Below are positions 21,095-32,050 of a stretch of DNA of 64,000 nt, piece by piece. The notes beneath the pieces were generated by a model. The model ran no database searches, was not told the origin of the DNA, and saw only the letters and a program-made list of their open reading frames with translations. Numbering within the stretch: position 1 is the stretch's first letter; every line of letters begins with the position of its first letter. Source of the DNA: Pelagophyceae sp. CCMP2097 (Eukaryota; Sar; Pelagophyceae); assembly GCA_026770575.1 (NCBI GenBank), contig MU657211.1, positions 260,275 through 324,274 on the forward strand, given 5' to 3'. A program made the position numbers and the translations under genes.

Positions 21095-21414
21095 CGCGAC
21101 GCCGCGCAGATACGTCGCGCCTTCTCGGGAGCCCTACCGACCGGAGATTCGAAGATACCTAGGCCTGGGTCCACATCAGGTCGGACGCCCACGCGAGCTA
21201 CGGTTTTCTCGTCCGTTGCACTCGGATCTGCTCGTCCTGCAGCACTCGAGCTAATCCTCATCGGATTCCGCAGCGGCAGCCGCAACGGCGCGCGCGGGGC
21301 TTCGAAGCCCCCCCGCTGGCATCACGGCGAGGGAGCCAGCTTGCTCAGACAATGATTCGTTGCAGCCCAGACAATTGTTAGTTGTAGTGCCGGGTCGTCG
21401 ACCCGTCTCGGAGC
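21095..21414. other. intergenic, promoter of TBC gene
   Basis: About 320 bp with a C-run and the palindrome ACAATTGTTAGTTGTAGTG near 21371. No gene seen. Confidence 0.4.
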
Positions 21415-21918
21415 TCATTTCTGGAGAAAAGAGGTGCGAGACGCAATAGCGTCGAACTCGTCCTCTTCCTCCTGGTGTCGCGCGTGCCGCTGCGGCCTAG
21501 CAAGCGCAACGTCGCGCGAGGCTGGCGGGGGATCGCAAGGCAAAGGCCTCGCGGGCGTGCACGCACGGCATCGACCCGTCAAAGCCCGGCTGGCCCGGCG
21601 CGTGCTGGCCGGCGGCGTGCTGCTCCGGCGACGACAGGAACGCGTCGGCCGGCGGCGGCGGCGCGTGCTGCGCCGCGTGCGGCACCGGCGCGTGCAAGAA
21701 ATCCTAAACCGCCGCGCGTCCGCAAAGAAACGCCGCGCGTCCGCAAAGCCGCATCGCAAAACGCGCCCACACGCAAGGCGCACCTCGACGGCGCGCGCCG
21801 AGTTGTCGCCGGGCTCCTGCTTCACTGCCGCCGCGTACGACTGCTGCGGCGCCTGCTGCTGCGGCTCCTGCGGCTGCTGCTGAGGCGGCTGCTGCGGCCG
21901 CTGCTGCTGCTGCTGCGC

Positions 21919-21952
<34 letters not shown>

Positions 21953-24654
21953 GCTTGCTGCTGCTGCTGCGGCTCCTCGAAGTACTGCTGCGGCGCGCCG
22001 GGCGGGTACTTGGACGGCTTCTGCGCCGGCGGCGCTCCGGCGCCGGGCGGCTGCTGCTGCTGCTGCGGTGGGGGCACGAACGTCTCGAACGGCTGCGCGG
22101 CGGACGCGTTCGGGGCGTCCATCGCGTAGGGTTGCTGCCCCGGCGCGTGCCCAGGCTGAGGCGCCGCGGCCGCCGGCGGCTGCTGCGGCTGCTGCGACGC
22201 TTGCTGCATCTGCGGCTGCTGCTGCATCTGCGGCTGCGGCTGTGGCTGCGCCTGCTGCGGCTGCGGCTGCTGCTGCGGCTGCTGCTGCTGCTGCATATGC
22301 TGCTGCATCTGCTGCTGCTGCATCTGCTGCTGCATCTGCTGCTGCTGCATCTGCTGTGCCTGCTGCTGCGCCGCCATCTGCGCCATTGCTCGCCCTTGCG
22401 CCGAAAGCGAGCGTGTCAGCTCTGGGGCCTGGCCTTGCAGCTGCGGCTGCTGCTGCTGCATTTGCGCCATCTGCGGCTGTTGCGGCGGCTGCTGCTGGTG
22501 CACGCCCATCTGCGGCGGCTGCTGCTGCATCTGCGGCTGCATCGACTGCGGAATTTGCTGGTGCCCCATTTGCTGCGGGACCTGCTGCTGCTGCTGCTGC
22601 GGCTGCTGCTGCGGCTGTTGCTGCGGCTGCTGCTGCTGCTGCTGCATCGCCTGCGGCAGTTGCTGGCGCACCATCTGCGGCTGCTGCTGCTGCTGCGGCT
22701 GCTGCTGCTGAGGGACCATCGGCTGCGGTCCTTGCGGGTGCGCGCCCATCTGCTGTCCTTGCTGCTGCGGCGGCTGCTGTTGCTGTTGCTGCTGCTTCTG
22801 CTGCTTCTGCTGCTGCTGCTGCTGCGGGACCATACCCTGCGGCACTTGCTGATGGACTCCCATCTGCTGCTGTCCCGGCTGCTGCTGCTGCTGCTGCTTC
22901 TGCTGCTTCTGCTTCTGCTGCTGCTGCTGCTGCGGCACCATCATCTGCGGCACTTGCTGGTGCACGCCCATCTGCTGGCCCGGCAGCTGCTGCGGCGCCA
23001 TTTGCTGCCCGTGCGGGTGCGCGCCCATCTGCTGCGGCTGCTGCTGCTGCATCTGCGGCTGCTGCTGCTGTTGCTGCTGCTGCGGTTGTTGTTGTTGTTG
23101 TTGCTGTTGCTGTTGCTGCTGAGGCGGCCCTTGCTGCCGTGGCTGCATTTGCTGCATCTGCTGCTGCGGCGGCGGCTGCGCGCCCATGGGCTGCTGCTGC
23201 TGCCGCTGCTGCACGTTTTGCTGCAGGTGCTGCTGCTGCAGGTGCTGCTGCTGTTGCTGCTGCAGCAGCTGCTGCTGCAGCTGTTGCTGCTGCTGCAGCT
23301 GCTGCTGTTGCTGCAGCTGCTGCTGCATTTGCTGTTGCGCGGCCGCGTCGTTGGCCCCGCCGGGCTGCGAGAGCTGCTGGTGCATCAAAGCCTCTTGCGC
23401 AATCTTCTGCTGCTTCTTCAGCTGCGCCATGGACTGCTTTGGCGCGGCGGGGAAGAGCGTCGTCGGCGGCGGCGCGCCAAAGTTGGGCTCCTGCAAACGC
23501 CGGATTTTGGCCTCGAGGAGCTCGACCTCGACTTGCAGCGCCGCCTGCGTCGCCTGGGCCTGGTCGCCCTTGGACTGCGCGCCGGGCGGCGACGACGCGG
23601 CGTCCAGGCCGGACCGCGACGTATGATTAGACGGCGAGTACGCCTGCCCCGCGTGCGCCGCGTGGACGGCCACGGCGACCTAGAATATGACGTCGATGCG
23701 CCGCGAGGGGGCCAACCGGGTCTGCAAAGAGGACGCGGGTGGCTCACGTCGACTGCGAGCGTGGCTTGAGCATGGAGGCGCCGGTCCGCGGGTGCGTCGC
23801 CGTCTTCCGTACCGGCGTCGTCGCGTCGCGACGGCACGGCGCTCTCGACCTCTGCCGCGAGCGACGCCGTCTTGAGCGCCGCGTCGACGACTGTGGCCGT
23901 GAGCAGCGCGTCCGCCTGCGAGACCAATTCCTGGTTCTTAAAGTTCAACTTTTCGTTCTCCTTGCGGTGCCGAGACAGCTCCGCCTCCTGCTGCTCCAGC
24001 CTAGAGTGGAAGGCGGATCAACAAAAGGCGCGTCGTCATGGGCATTGCACAGATGCTTTTGACGCACTTCTCTCGGAGCGAGGTATTCTTCTGCTTCAAG
24101 ACCTGGATCATCGACTCGTGCTCATTGCGCTTGTCGCGCGCCATCTCGACCTCGCGCTTGAGGCCTAGAAATGAAGCGTCGCGGCGAAGGGCGAAGCCGA
24201 CGTGCGGCCGCCGTGGCGTGGACCCGAATCGCGGGCGCAGGCGCAGACTGTCGACGAGCTGGAGCGCCTTGTTGAACGGCGGCTTCTTGGCCCCGTCGCC
24301 GGACTCGTAGCCTAAAGGCCGGCGTCCGCATCTGTGCAGCGCCTCTTTCGCCGTCCACGGGCCGCGGCGAAAGATCGGCGACGCACCCTTTTCGACCGTC
24401 TTCGTGGCCTTTTCGCCCTCCTTGCCCTTGGTCTCTGCGACGAGGAGCTTCAAATCCTCCATGTGCTTGACCATCACCGCATTGTGCTGGGCGAGCTGCG
24501 CGAGGACGTCGCGCGTCGCCGCCGCCGCGGCGCCGTCGGCCGGCGGCGGCCAGGCGCCGGTGTCGGAGGCGACCTGCCTGGAGACGCGGAAGCGACCCTT
24601 CTTCTGCTGCTCCACGCCGCGGTCTTGGGCAGCGAGGTCCTGCGCCGACGCCAT
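21415..24654 (-). CDS. coiled-coil polyglutamine protein
   Basis: Seven exons: 24654-24387, 24311-24249, 24164-24068, 24000-23748, 23679-21784, 21703-21567, 21496-21415 (931 aa). The N-terminal third is a coiled coil that runs smoothly across four introns (for example NTSLREK joined to LEQQEAELSRHRKENEK). Residues about 300-860 are a Gln-rich, Pro/Met-containing low-complexity region with many pure Q runs encoded by CAG. The C-terminus reads SYAAAVKQEPGDNSA, then DFLHAPVPHAAQHAPPPPAD and ends EEEDEFDAIASRTSFLQK. The architecture resembles transcriptional coactivators or Mediator-type subunits, but I cannot name a family. It is divergent from HUS1, with starts 423 bp apart. Confidence 0.8.
21890..23350. 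repeat. CAG/CTG trinucleotide repeat region
   Basis: Interrupted CTG (plus strand) tracts over about 1.4 kb, coding for Gln on the minus strand. Long apparent frames on the plus strand here are Leu/Ala artefacts of the triplet repeat. Confidence 0.95.
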
Positions 24655-25076
24655 GCCGCGAGCCTCGCCGACGAAATTCCGCGCCGAGCGCGGTAGAGCC
24701 GATAAGCCGCACGAGCCGAGGGGCTGATCTGCCGCCGCCACGCGCCGCGGATTTTCGCCGACCAACCGACCCGCCCGCAGACCCGTTCAATGTCCACGCC
24801 GACTGCCAGTGACCCTTCAAAAGGCATCAATCGCCGAAAATTCGTCGAAGCCGATCGCGCGACGATCCGCGCGCGCGATCCGGAAAGCGCGCGAGGCGCC
24901 GGCGACTCGCTTTGTCGGACCGGCCAGGCCGGCCGCTCGACTTGCGCCGCGGCGCGTCGGCCCTCGCGAGGCAGCGCGGCCTGCGGCGAGCAAGGGACTT
25001 GCGCCCTCTCGACGCCGCCGCGGGCCACCGCCAGCCGCCGCGAGCCTCCGCCGGCCAAGAAGGCCCCGCGGGTGCC
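24655..25076. promoter_or_regulatory. shared upstream region of two divergent genes
   Basis: 422 bp between the starts of the polyQ gene and HUS1, rich in GCGCGCGATC/GATCCGCGC palindromes (24855-24890). No gene is seen in it; it must hold both promoters unless a 5' UTR intron exists. Confidence 0.5.
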
Positions 25077-26814
25077 ATGCGCTTCAAGGCGGAGTTCCCG
25101 AGGGAAATGCACTCGACTGTGATGGGTGCGCGCCACTTGTTTGCGAGGAGCTCGAGAGGGGCCGTCGATTTTTGCGCGAGTCTTGCGGCCGCAGGCATGC
25201 TGCAGTGCCTCGCGGCGATGGATTCGTCGACGGGCAAGGTGCGCCTTCTCGGGTGGCGGCGCGCATTCGACCGTTTTGCCGGTCGAAGGCCGTCGCAGTC
25301 CTGGGAGACGCGCCGTCCCATAGTCCTGCGGCCGCAAGATCGTGCTCCAAATCTCGCCCCAAGGCTGGAACATCATTCTCGTGCGCGAATGCGTCAGACG
25401 CCGCGTCCGCCTCGTTGGAAGACGCGGAAATGTCTGGGGGTCATATCGTCGACTTTTGGAGTCGTCGTCGAGCGGCCGCGCGCAGGCGGACGATGTGCTG
25501 GCGTACGCCGACCTCGGCACGGCGGCGTTTACGGACTTCCGCGTGCAGAGTAAGTCCGACGACTGCATCTGGCTCGCCATGAGTCTCGGACACTTGGTGC
25601 GAATCCCGGCCCGACAAACCTTCTTCGTGCGATGAGGCGGCGCACCGCGGACGAGGCGCGCGCTGTTGGGGATGCGCGCCGGTCGTCTGTTTCAATGGCC
25701 GTCTAGGTCCAAGCGTTGAAGTCCTCAAAAGACGGCGAGTCGACAAAGGTGCGTCAGAGACGGCGCGCAAAAGGGTCGGACCTTTGCAGCGTCCAGCGAG
25801 CCGACCGCGCCCTCTAGCTGAAGCTGGCGAAGCGCGATGACGAGCCGTGCATCGTCGTCGAGATTGATACGATGGAGGCAGAAGTCTCCCACAAGGTGCC
25901 CGTCGCAATCATCGCGCGCGAGGAGATGGACGTCCTCCGGTGCGCGCGGCGCCGGCGGGCGCGAGGGACGCCAGAGAAGCGCTCGTCCACCTGCGGAGAG
26001 GCGCTCTGGAGCTGCAAAGGGGCTGCCTGGGCTCCTCGGCACTTTTCTTCGCTTTAGGCCGCCGGACCTGCCGCAGCCGGCGGTGATGCTGCGGTTGCCG
26101 GAGCACAAGACTCTGCGCACCGTCGTGGAAAAGTTGAAGGGCATTGGCGACCGGCAACGCGGCAACACCAAGTACGTCAGTTTGAAGGCCGAAGCCTGCG
26201 GCAACATCTCGCTCCGCTGCGACACGGACACCGCCGCGTGCGTCGATGCGCCGGAACCCGACTCGGGGAGGACGGTCTCGGATTCAGACTTTTTCTTGAG
26301 GATGCGATCATCTTCTTCTATTATGCACTCCAACGAGGCTGCTAAAACCAACAGCGATCATTCTCTAGGATCAAAACCTTCTTTTCAGACCTGCAGCCGA
26401 GCGCGACGCAGCCGCCCGGCGGCGGCGCGCGTGCGACGGACGTGACCGTCAAGGTCGAGTCGAAGAAGTTGTGCCAGGCGCTGTCGTGCTATCAGATGGA
26501 CTTCGAGTCGATCGACTGTATTGACACGCTGCGTCCCGAGCCGCGCGGCGCCCGCGCAGACGACGAGCCCTCGCGTGCGCCGGCCTCGGAGGAGGATTCT
26601 GCATCCGCGACGACGGAGAGGCCGCGACTCTGCCCGCATCGGAGTCGACAGAAATCGGAGATGATTCAGTGGGCTTTCTGTCGGCGACTTGCCAGTCTCT
26701 TTAGGCTGCCCCATCGAGCGGCACGCGCTCGTCCTGTACGTCACGCTCCAGCGCGGCCTCGGCACGGTTTCGTACTACATCAACACCGTCGAGGACGACG
26801 ACGACAACTTGTAG
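25077..26814 (+). CDS. HUS1: checkpoint clamp protein HUS1
   Basis: HUS1 is one of the three subunits of the 9-1-1 DNA-damage checkpoint clamp (with RAD9 and RAD1). Nine small exons: 25077-25125, 25195-25238, 25324-25380, 25486-25596, 25707-25748, 25818-25939, 26058-26274, 26397-26532, 26705-26814 (295 aa; human 280). Conserved features: MRFKAEF at the start, CGRKIVLQISPQGWNIIL, DCIWLAMSLGHLVQALKSS, LKLAKRDDEPCIVVEID, the VEKLKGIGD segment, and a C-terminal LVLYVTLQRGLGTVSYYI. Phases agree at every splice. The end of exon 7 and start of exon 8 are the least certain; intron 7 carries dispersed repeat B. The stop codon lies inside a 50-bp tandem duplication. Confidence 0.9.
26318..26354 (+). 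repeat. dispersed repeat B, copy 1 (in HUS1 intron 7)
   Basis: Block CTATTATGCACTCCAACGAG then GCTGCTAAAACCAACAG. A copy with three differences lies at 51716-51752. Both are in the same orientation. Confidence 0.75.
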
Positions 26815-26912
26815 CAGACGGCGGAGGACAGCGCGGCCAAAAGGCCGACGACGACAACTTGGAGCAGACGGCGGAGGACAGCGCGGCCAAAAGGCCGACG
26901 ACGACTAATTGG
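26798..26912. repeat. 50-bp tandem repeat at the HUS1 stop
   Basis: Two full 50-bp units plus a partial third, starting ACGACGACAACTTG. The first unit has TTGTAG, giving the stop; the second has TTGGAG instead. The units otherwise look identical. Confidence 0.85.
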
Positions 26913-27035
26913 AATGTGTGAACTCGTCGGAGAGCCCCATGGCAGCCGCATTCGCTCTGGGGTGTCCCCCGGAAAGTGCCTTGTTGCATCTTCAGGATTC
27001 CGACGTGGCCCAAGAGTCGCACTGGCACGTTAAGG

Positions 27036-28549
27036 TTAGCCGGCGAGGACCCAGTCCTTTATGACGAGGGAGATCTTGTTCCCCACCTTGTTCGCCTTTG
27101 CGACGAGGAGGTTTTGGAGCCATGCCTTTTCGGGCTGCGTCTGCATCGAGTCGACGAAGTTCTGACGCATCGTGACCGCGCGCTCCTTGGCCTCGCGGTC
27201 GACCTTGCGCCGGAGCTTCTTCACTTCGATAGACTCGGCCGTCGGCTTGGCCAATCCGGCCGGCGCGGGCAACAATGCGAGCTGCGCGGCCGCGGCGGCC
27301 TGGCCCTCGGTCACGTCCGAGATGAGCTTTTCCCAGACCGCGTCGAGCGCTTCTTGTCTTTCCGGCGCGAGCGTGCCAAAGGGGACGACGAGGAACGAGG
27401 CGCAGACGGCGAGGTGGTCCGAGGGCCACTCGGCGCTCGGCAAACCTAGGCCAGGAGAAGGTCCTCCGGGACTGGACATCGTGTGAATCTATGACATGAC
27501 ATGACATTACCTTTTTCGACGACGTCGACTTGGAAATCTTCCAGCGTCTGCCACACTTCGACGCATTTCAAAGACGCATCGGTGTAGAGGACGTGGTCGA
27601 GTGCGCAGCAGACGCAGGGCGGTGCGAATACACCCGACTCGTCGAGCTCGTACGCCGACCGCGTCGCGCCCGTGCCGACGCGGGTCAAAGGGCAGACCGC
27701 GTGGTGGTCGAAAGCCGAATGGACCAAGGCGTCCCACTCGTCGAATTCGCTCGCCGTCGGCTCGGCGGTTCGGAGCGAAAAGGCCGCCTGCTTTGAACGC
27801 TGCTCCGCCGTCCCGACGTCGCCGGTCAAAGCTGCGTACACGCCGCTCCCGGGCAAACATTCCGTGTTGAGGTCGCCGGCGATGATCAGGCGCGTCTCGA
27901 CGCCCATATACTGCGCCGCGCAGTCGTGGCAGCGCGCGAGCGTGGAAACGCGCTTGGCCTCGCTGTTCGCATCCAAGTGGACGCACGCCACGGCCAAGCT
28001 TGCCCCCCCGGCAGTCTCGAGGCCGACGACGAGGCGCGTCGTCGTCGGCTCCGATTCCCACTTGATCTCGGCGGCGGCCGGGCGCACGAGGATGACGTTG
28101 CCCACCGCCTTTGCACTTGCCAGGACGCGGCCGTTGCGGTCCGCCAAGCGCTGCAGCTCGCGCTGCGCCGGCAGGCAAGACGAGTAGGGCAGTTCCCGGA
28201 GCCACGCCGGGAGGACGAAGCGCCCTTCGACGTACTCGAACTCGACCTCTTGCAGGCAGACGACGTCGGCATCTGCTCGTATGACGTGGTCGCGGAGCTT
28301 CGTCTGCCGATTCGCCCAGTCCAAGTCCTCGGCCTTGCACCACTCAAAGGCCGCAAAGGGCTGGATTGCGCCCGTGCGCGAGTCGACGGTGCGGACGTAG
28401 AGCGGGGCCAAGACGTTGTACGACATGACGGACAGCGCCGACGAGTCCGACTTTGGGCTCAGTGCGGGCACCTTGCGCACCGCCGTCATCGCGGACATCG
28501 AACGCTTCGCGGTGAGCAGCACGGCGGCCTGCCAGGACCCGCCGCGCAT
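27036..28549 (-). CDS. CCR4-like endonuclease/exonuclease/phosphatase protein
   Basis: Member of the EEP hydrolase superfamily that includes CCR4, Nocturnin and Angel deadenylases; probable role, removal of mRNA poly(A) tails or related phosphodiester hydrolysis. Two exons, 28549-27511 and 27445-27036 (482 aa). Active-site motifs: VMSYNVLAPLY, CLQEVEFEYVEG (metal-binding Glu), GDLNTE, and CALDHVLYT. The last motif, LPSAEWPSDHLAV (catalytic Asp-His), is reached only after removing the 65-bp intron 27510-27446; reading through it gives a premature stop just before the motif. That intron is entirely a LINE fragment (see mobile element at 27446). The C-terminal 120 residues beyond the domain are helical and lysine-rich and unfamiliar. 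Confidence 0.88.
27446..27510 (+). mobile_element. LINE 3'-end fragment acting as an intron
   Basis: On the plus strand the 65 bp begin with 35 bases identical to the end of the LINE frame at 9008-9042 (CTAGGCCAGGAGAAGGTCCT, then CCGGGACTGGACATC), followed by TGTGA and a tail of ATGAC units. On the minus strand the same 65 bp run GTAATG...CCTAG and form the only intron of the EEP gene. The acceptor AG comes from LINE coding sequence and the donor GT from its tail. Confidence 0.9.
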
Positions 28550-28783
28550 GGATCGGACCGCGTCGTATCGCCGAATGCAAGCAATTTCAAGGGTAAATGT
28601 TTGGGTAAAATACCTGTGTACTCGTGAGGTCGCGGTCCGCGCGGCGGCCGAAGGGGTAAGAAAACCTCTTGGTCCAAGGGGACAGCGGCTGCGAGGGAGT
28701 TGACATGTTAAAATCTGGTGCGGGGTATGTTCGAAGGGGGGCGACGTCGAGGTGCAAGCGCGCCTTGAGGAGTCGGGGAAACG

Positions 28784-31700
28784 TTATCTGCCTGCAAAGT
28801 GGTCGTTGTTGATGGCCAGAATCGGCCGCGCGCCGGAAACGTCGTCGTCCGGCGAGTCGTCAGACCGCGCGCCGAGGCGACTTGAAAAGAAGGCGCCTAC
28901 GTCGACAGCGTAAAAAGGCGGCGCTCGAACAAAGTAGACACGCGAACAAAGTAGACACGCACCGGCGGCCGTGTTTGGCTTGACGACGCAAATCATCGCC
29001 ACGCGGATCTTCACCGTGTTCTTCGCCGCGCGCCGCGCCGCGTCGGTGAGCACGACGGCGCGGAGGTGCTTGGCGTCGGCGCGCGAGATATCTTCAAAGG
29101 GCTCGCGCAGCCAAGAGAGCGACATGGCCCGCTGCGCGATGAAAAAGTCGCCGCCCACCTCGTGCGTCTGCACGTCGCACGCAGCCAGCCGCAGGCCCGC
29201 CGCCGCCTAGAGGCGATATGAAAAGGTCGTTTGCGGGGAAGCATGAAAGCGACTCACAGCCGCGGCGGCGATGGACGACGCGGAGCAGGCGCCGCGGATC
29301 GGCGGCTGTGACTTGATCTTCACGTCGAGTGGCCGCATGGCCGGCGCCGCCTTGGCCTCGGCCTTGGCGGGCGTGCTTTTTCGGCGCTTCTCGGCGCCCG
29401 TGGCGTCCTGCGGGCCGCCCGTCGGCGACGACGCCGCGGCCGCGTCGGTGGCCGGCGCCACGTCGGGCTGCGCCGTCATCGCTGCGTCGGCGGGCGCGTC
29501 GGCGTCGGCGGCGGGGGTGGCAGTCCACTCTCCGAGGTGGAAGGCGCCGACGAGGCCCCGCGAGGCCAGGGCGGCGACGACGGCGGGCTCCCAGGCGGCG
29601 CTGTGGTCGTCGGCCTCGGCGCCGTCGTAGCTCTCCGCGAAGAGGTCAAAGGCTAAAGCGCCGCCGGGCCGCAGCAAAGCGTTGGCGACTTCGAAGACGT
29701 CGTGTTCGTTGAGACACGCCATGGCGTGAGAACACGTCACAACGTCGCACGCCCCAGCCAAATGCGGCGGCAGCCGGTCCGTCGACCGCTCCACGGGGAT
29801 CTGCCACACCGTCGCGCCGCCCTGCGGCCCGAGCCGCGCCACCGCCGCGCGCGCCCGAGCCAGCGACGCCATCTGGTGCGACGGCTCCACGAGCTCCACG
29901 CGCAGGCTGCGCCGCGGCAGCAGGCGGCCGCCGCCCTTGGCCGCCCTCTTCGACGCCGCGCGCGCGGCTTTGAGCTCGTCGGCCATGGCCCACGCGCATT
30001 GGCCGCTGCCCGCGGCCAGGTCCACATGCAGCAGCGGCGGCGCGCCGCCGCCCTCCTCGCCTCCAGCCTCGGCCGCGTCGGCGCCGGCCTCGAGCGCGCG
30101 CGAGCTCTCGAGCGCGGCGCGCGCCACGCGCCGCGCCAGGCGCCGCATCAGCGGCTGCGACGCGACAAACGCCTCGTACGCGGCGCTGTGCCGGTCCCAC
30201 CAGCGCACCCAGGGCACGTCGCCCTCGAGGCGCGCCTGCTCGGCGCGCGCGGCCGCTTCGCGCGACGCGGAGATGTTCTCAAAGCCGTCGGCGCCCGCGA
30301 ACGCGGACGTCGCGTCCGACCCACACTCCGACGGCGCCACCGAGCCGTCGACGCTGAGCGCCGCGTCGATGGCGTCGTCGAAGTTGTACTCCTGCTGCTG
30401 CTGCAGCTGCGCCACGAGCGAAGGCGGCTCCCGCGAGAAGCCGCGCATGCGCAGGCTGTCGTCGTTGCGAGACCCAGCGTCGCGGCCGCCGCCGAGCGAG
30501 AGCGAGAGCGACGCCGAGCGCGCGCGCCGCTCCGACGAGTGCTCCGACGGCGTGCCCGCCTCGCTCGGCGGCCGCGCCAGCGCCGCGCGGAGCTCCGCGC
30601 CCGACTCGTACCCGCGCTCAAAGAGCGCGCACCACGCCAGTGGCGGCGGCTCCGCGCCGGCGTGCTTCGCCGTCTCGAGGCCCTCGGCCTCCTTGGCGTC
30701 CTCGCGCGGGCCCGCGGCCGGCGAAACGTCGCCGGCGGGCCGCTCGGGCCGCTTGCCGTCGAATTCGTCGCACTCATACAGCGCCGCGTCAAAGTGCGTC
30801 TCCTTAAGCGAGACGAGCGAGAAGAGCGGCAGCGATAAAGCGCCGACGAGCTCGGAGCAGGTGAGCGACGTGCCGCCGCCCTCGTATGACCGCCATTCGT
30901 TGGCGTTGCCCGTGACAGTCAAAAGCCGCGCCCCCGGCCCGAGGAGCAGGGCCAGCGCCAGCGCCGCCGCCTCGGCGTCCAGCGCCCAGAGCAGCTGGAA
31001 GCCCTGGCAGTCAAAGGCAAAGTCGAACTGGAAGGCCTGGTCGTCTCCGTGCGCGGCGCCAACGGCCTTGGGCGCCGCCTTGGCGACGGACCCCATGGCC
31101 TTTGAGACGCGGCCGGAGAGCGACCGCTTGCGGAGGTCCTCGCGCGCGCGCGCCTGCTCATGGAACGCGCGCGCCGCGGCGAGAATGAAGACGGACGAGT
31201 CGGCGGCCATCGCGTCCGCGCAGAGGAAGAGGCATCGGTCCGCCACGCCCGCCTTGCGTGCGCGCTCCCGCGCCGCCACCACCGCCGACTCCGCGATGTC
31301 CACGCCCACGACGAGCGCGCACCCGCACCTGCGCGCGCGGAATCAAGACGCGAGAGCAAGCGCGCTCAACGACAGGGACACCAAGGGGGGTTTGCGGCGG
31401 TTCCGCGCCGCCCCGTCGGACGGGGACGGCTGGACGCGCGGGCGACGGCCGCCGCGAGTCACGGCGGCGCGTGCCTCGGCCGGCCGTCGCGCCGGACCCG
31501 TCGCAATGAGGGCATATATTTGTTTCCGTCGCGAGATTTTTTTTGGATGAAATTTCTGAAAGGGCTCCCTCGCGGGGCGGAGCGGGGGCGCGCGGGGCGG
31601 GGCGTCGGCGGCGCCGCGGCACGCACTTTGCGAGGTGCACGGCCGACGCGCCGGTCCCGCAGCAGAGCTCGACGGCGCGCAGGCCGGCGACGGAGACCTT

Positions 31701-31793
31701 GCGCGTGTAGTCGACGAGCTGCGACGTCGGCACGGACGACTCCCACGGCGTGCGGTGCTGCCGGTAGATCCCGGCCCAGCGCTCCGCCGCCAT
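28784..31793 (-). CDS. protein with two SAM-dependent methyltransferase domains
   Basis: Four exons: 31793-31627, 31328-29258, 29206-28963, 28896-28784 (864 aa). Domain 1 (residues about 20-260): VELCCGTGASAVHLAK is the glycine-rich SAM-binding motif I, continued across intron 1 by CALVVGVDIAESAVVAA (acidic residue after beta-2) and then DRCLFLCADAMA. A Ser/Arg/Gly-rich linker of about 150 residues follows. Domain 2 (about 430-600): LLHVDLAAGSGQCAWAMADE is a second motif I, with LRVELVEPSHQMASLARARA, CDVVTCSHAMACLNE and LLRPGGALAFDLF. Substrates are unknown. The tail (HEVGGDFFIAQRAMS... to HFAGR) may pack against domain 2. The last intron carries a short tandem repeat (GTGTCTACTTTGTTCG twice). 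Confidence 0.85.
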
Positions 31794-32050
31794 GCGCGCC
31801 CCGGCGCCGCCGCGCGGGCGGTGTTCGCCGGCACCGCCCGCCCGCGGCAGGAGTCGCTCGCCCTCGCGCGCGCCGCGTCGATGCTGCGCCGCCCGAGCCG
31901 GGGGTGCCGCGGCGGGCTCGGTGCGGCCGGCACGGATGCTAACCGGCGAGAGACGCCGAGTTTTCCCAGAATGTGAAGTCTGCAGCAGCAGAAAAGGGCC
32001 GCAAGATTTCCGTTATGCTTGAAATTACAACAATGTTTTCACTTTCGAGA
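31794..32050. other. intergenic, up to the hAT insertion
   Basis: No gene seen; promoter side of the methyltransferase gene. Confidence 0.4.

Noticed and set aside
23238..23330. CAGCAG/CTGCTG inverted repeats as a hairpin element
   Set aside because: Explained by alternating CAG and CTG codon-frame runs within the polyQ coding region.
21475..23769. A 764-codon open frame on the plus strand, Leu/Arg-rich
   Set aside because: It is the antisense reading of the CAG tracts of the polyQ gene; composition is pure Leu/Arg from CTG triplets.
24477..25580. A 368-codon minus-strand frame over the HUS1 promoter and 5' exons
   Set aside because: It is a GC-rich shadow; HUS1 exons on the plus strand match the family.
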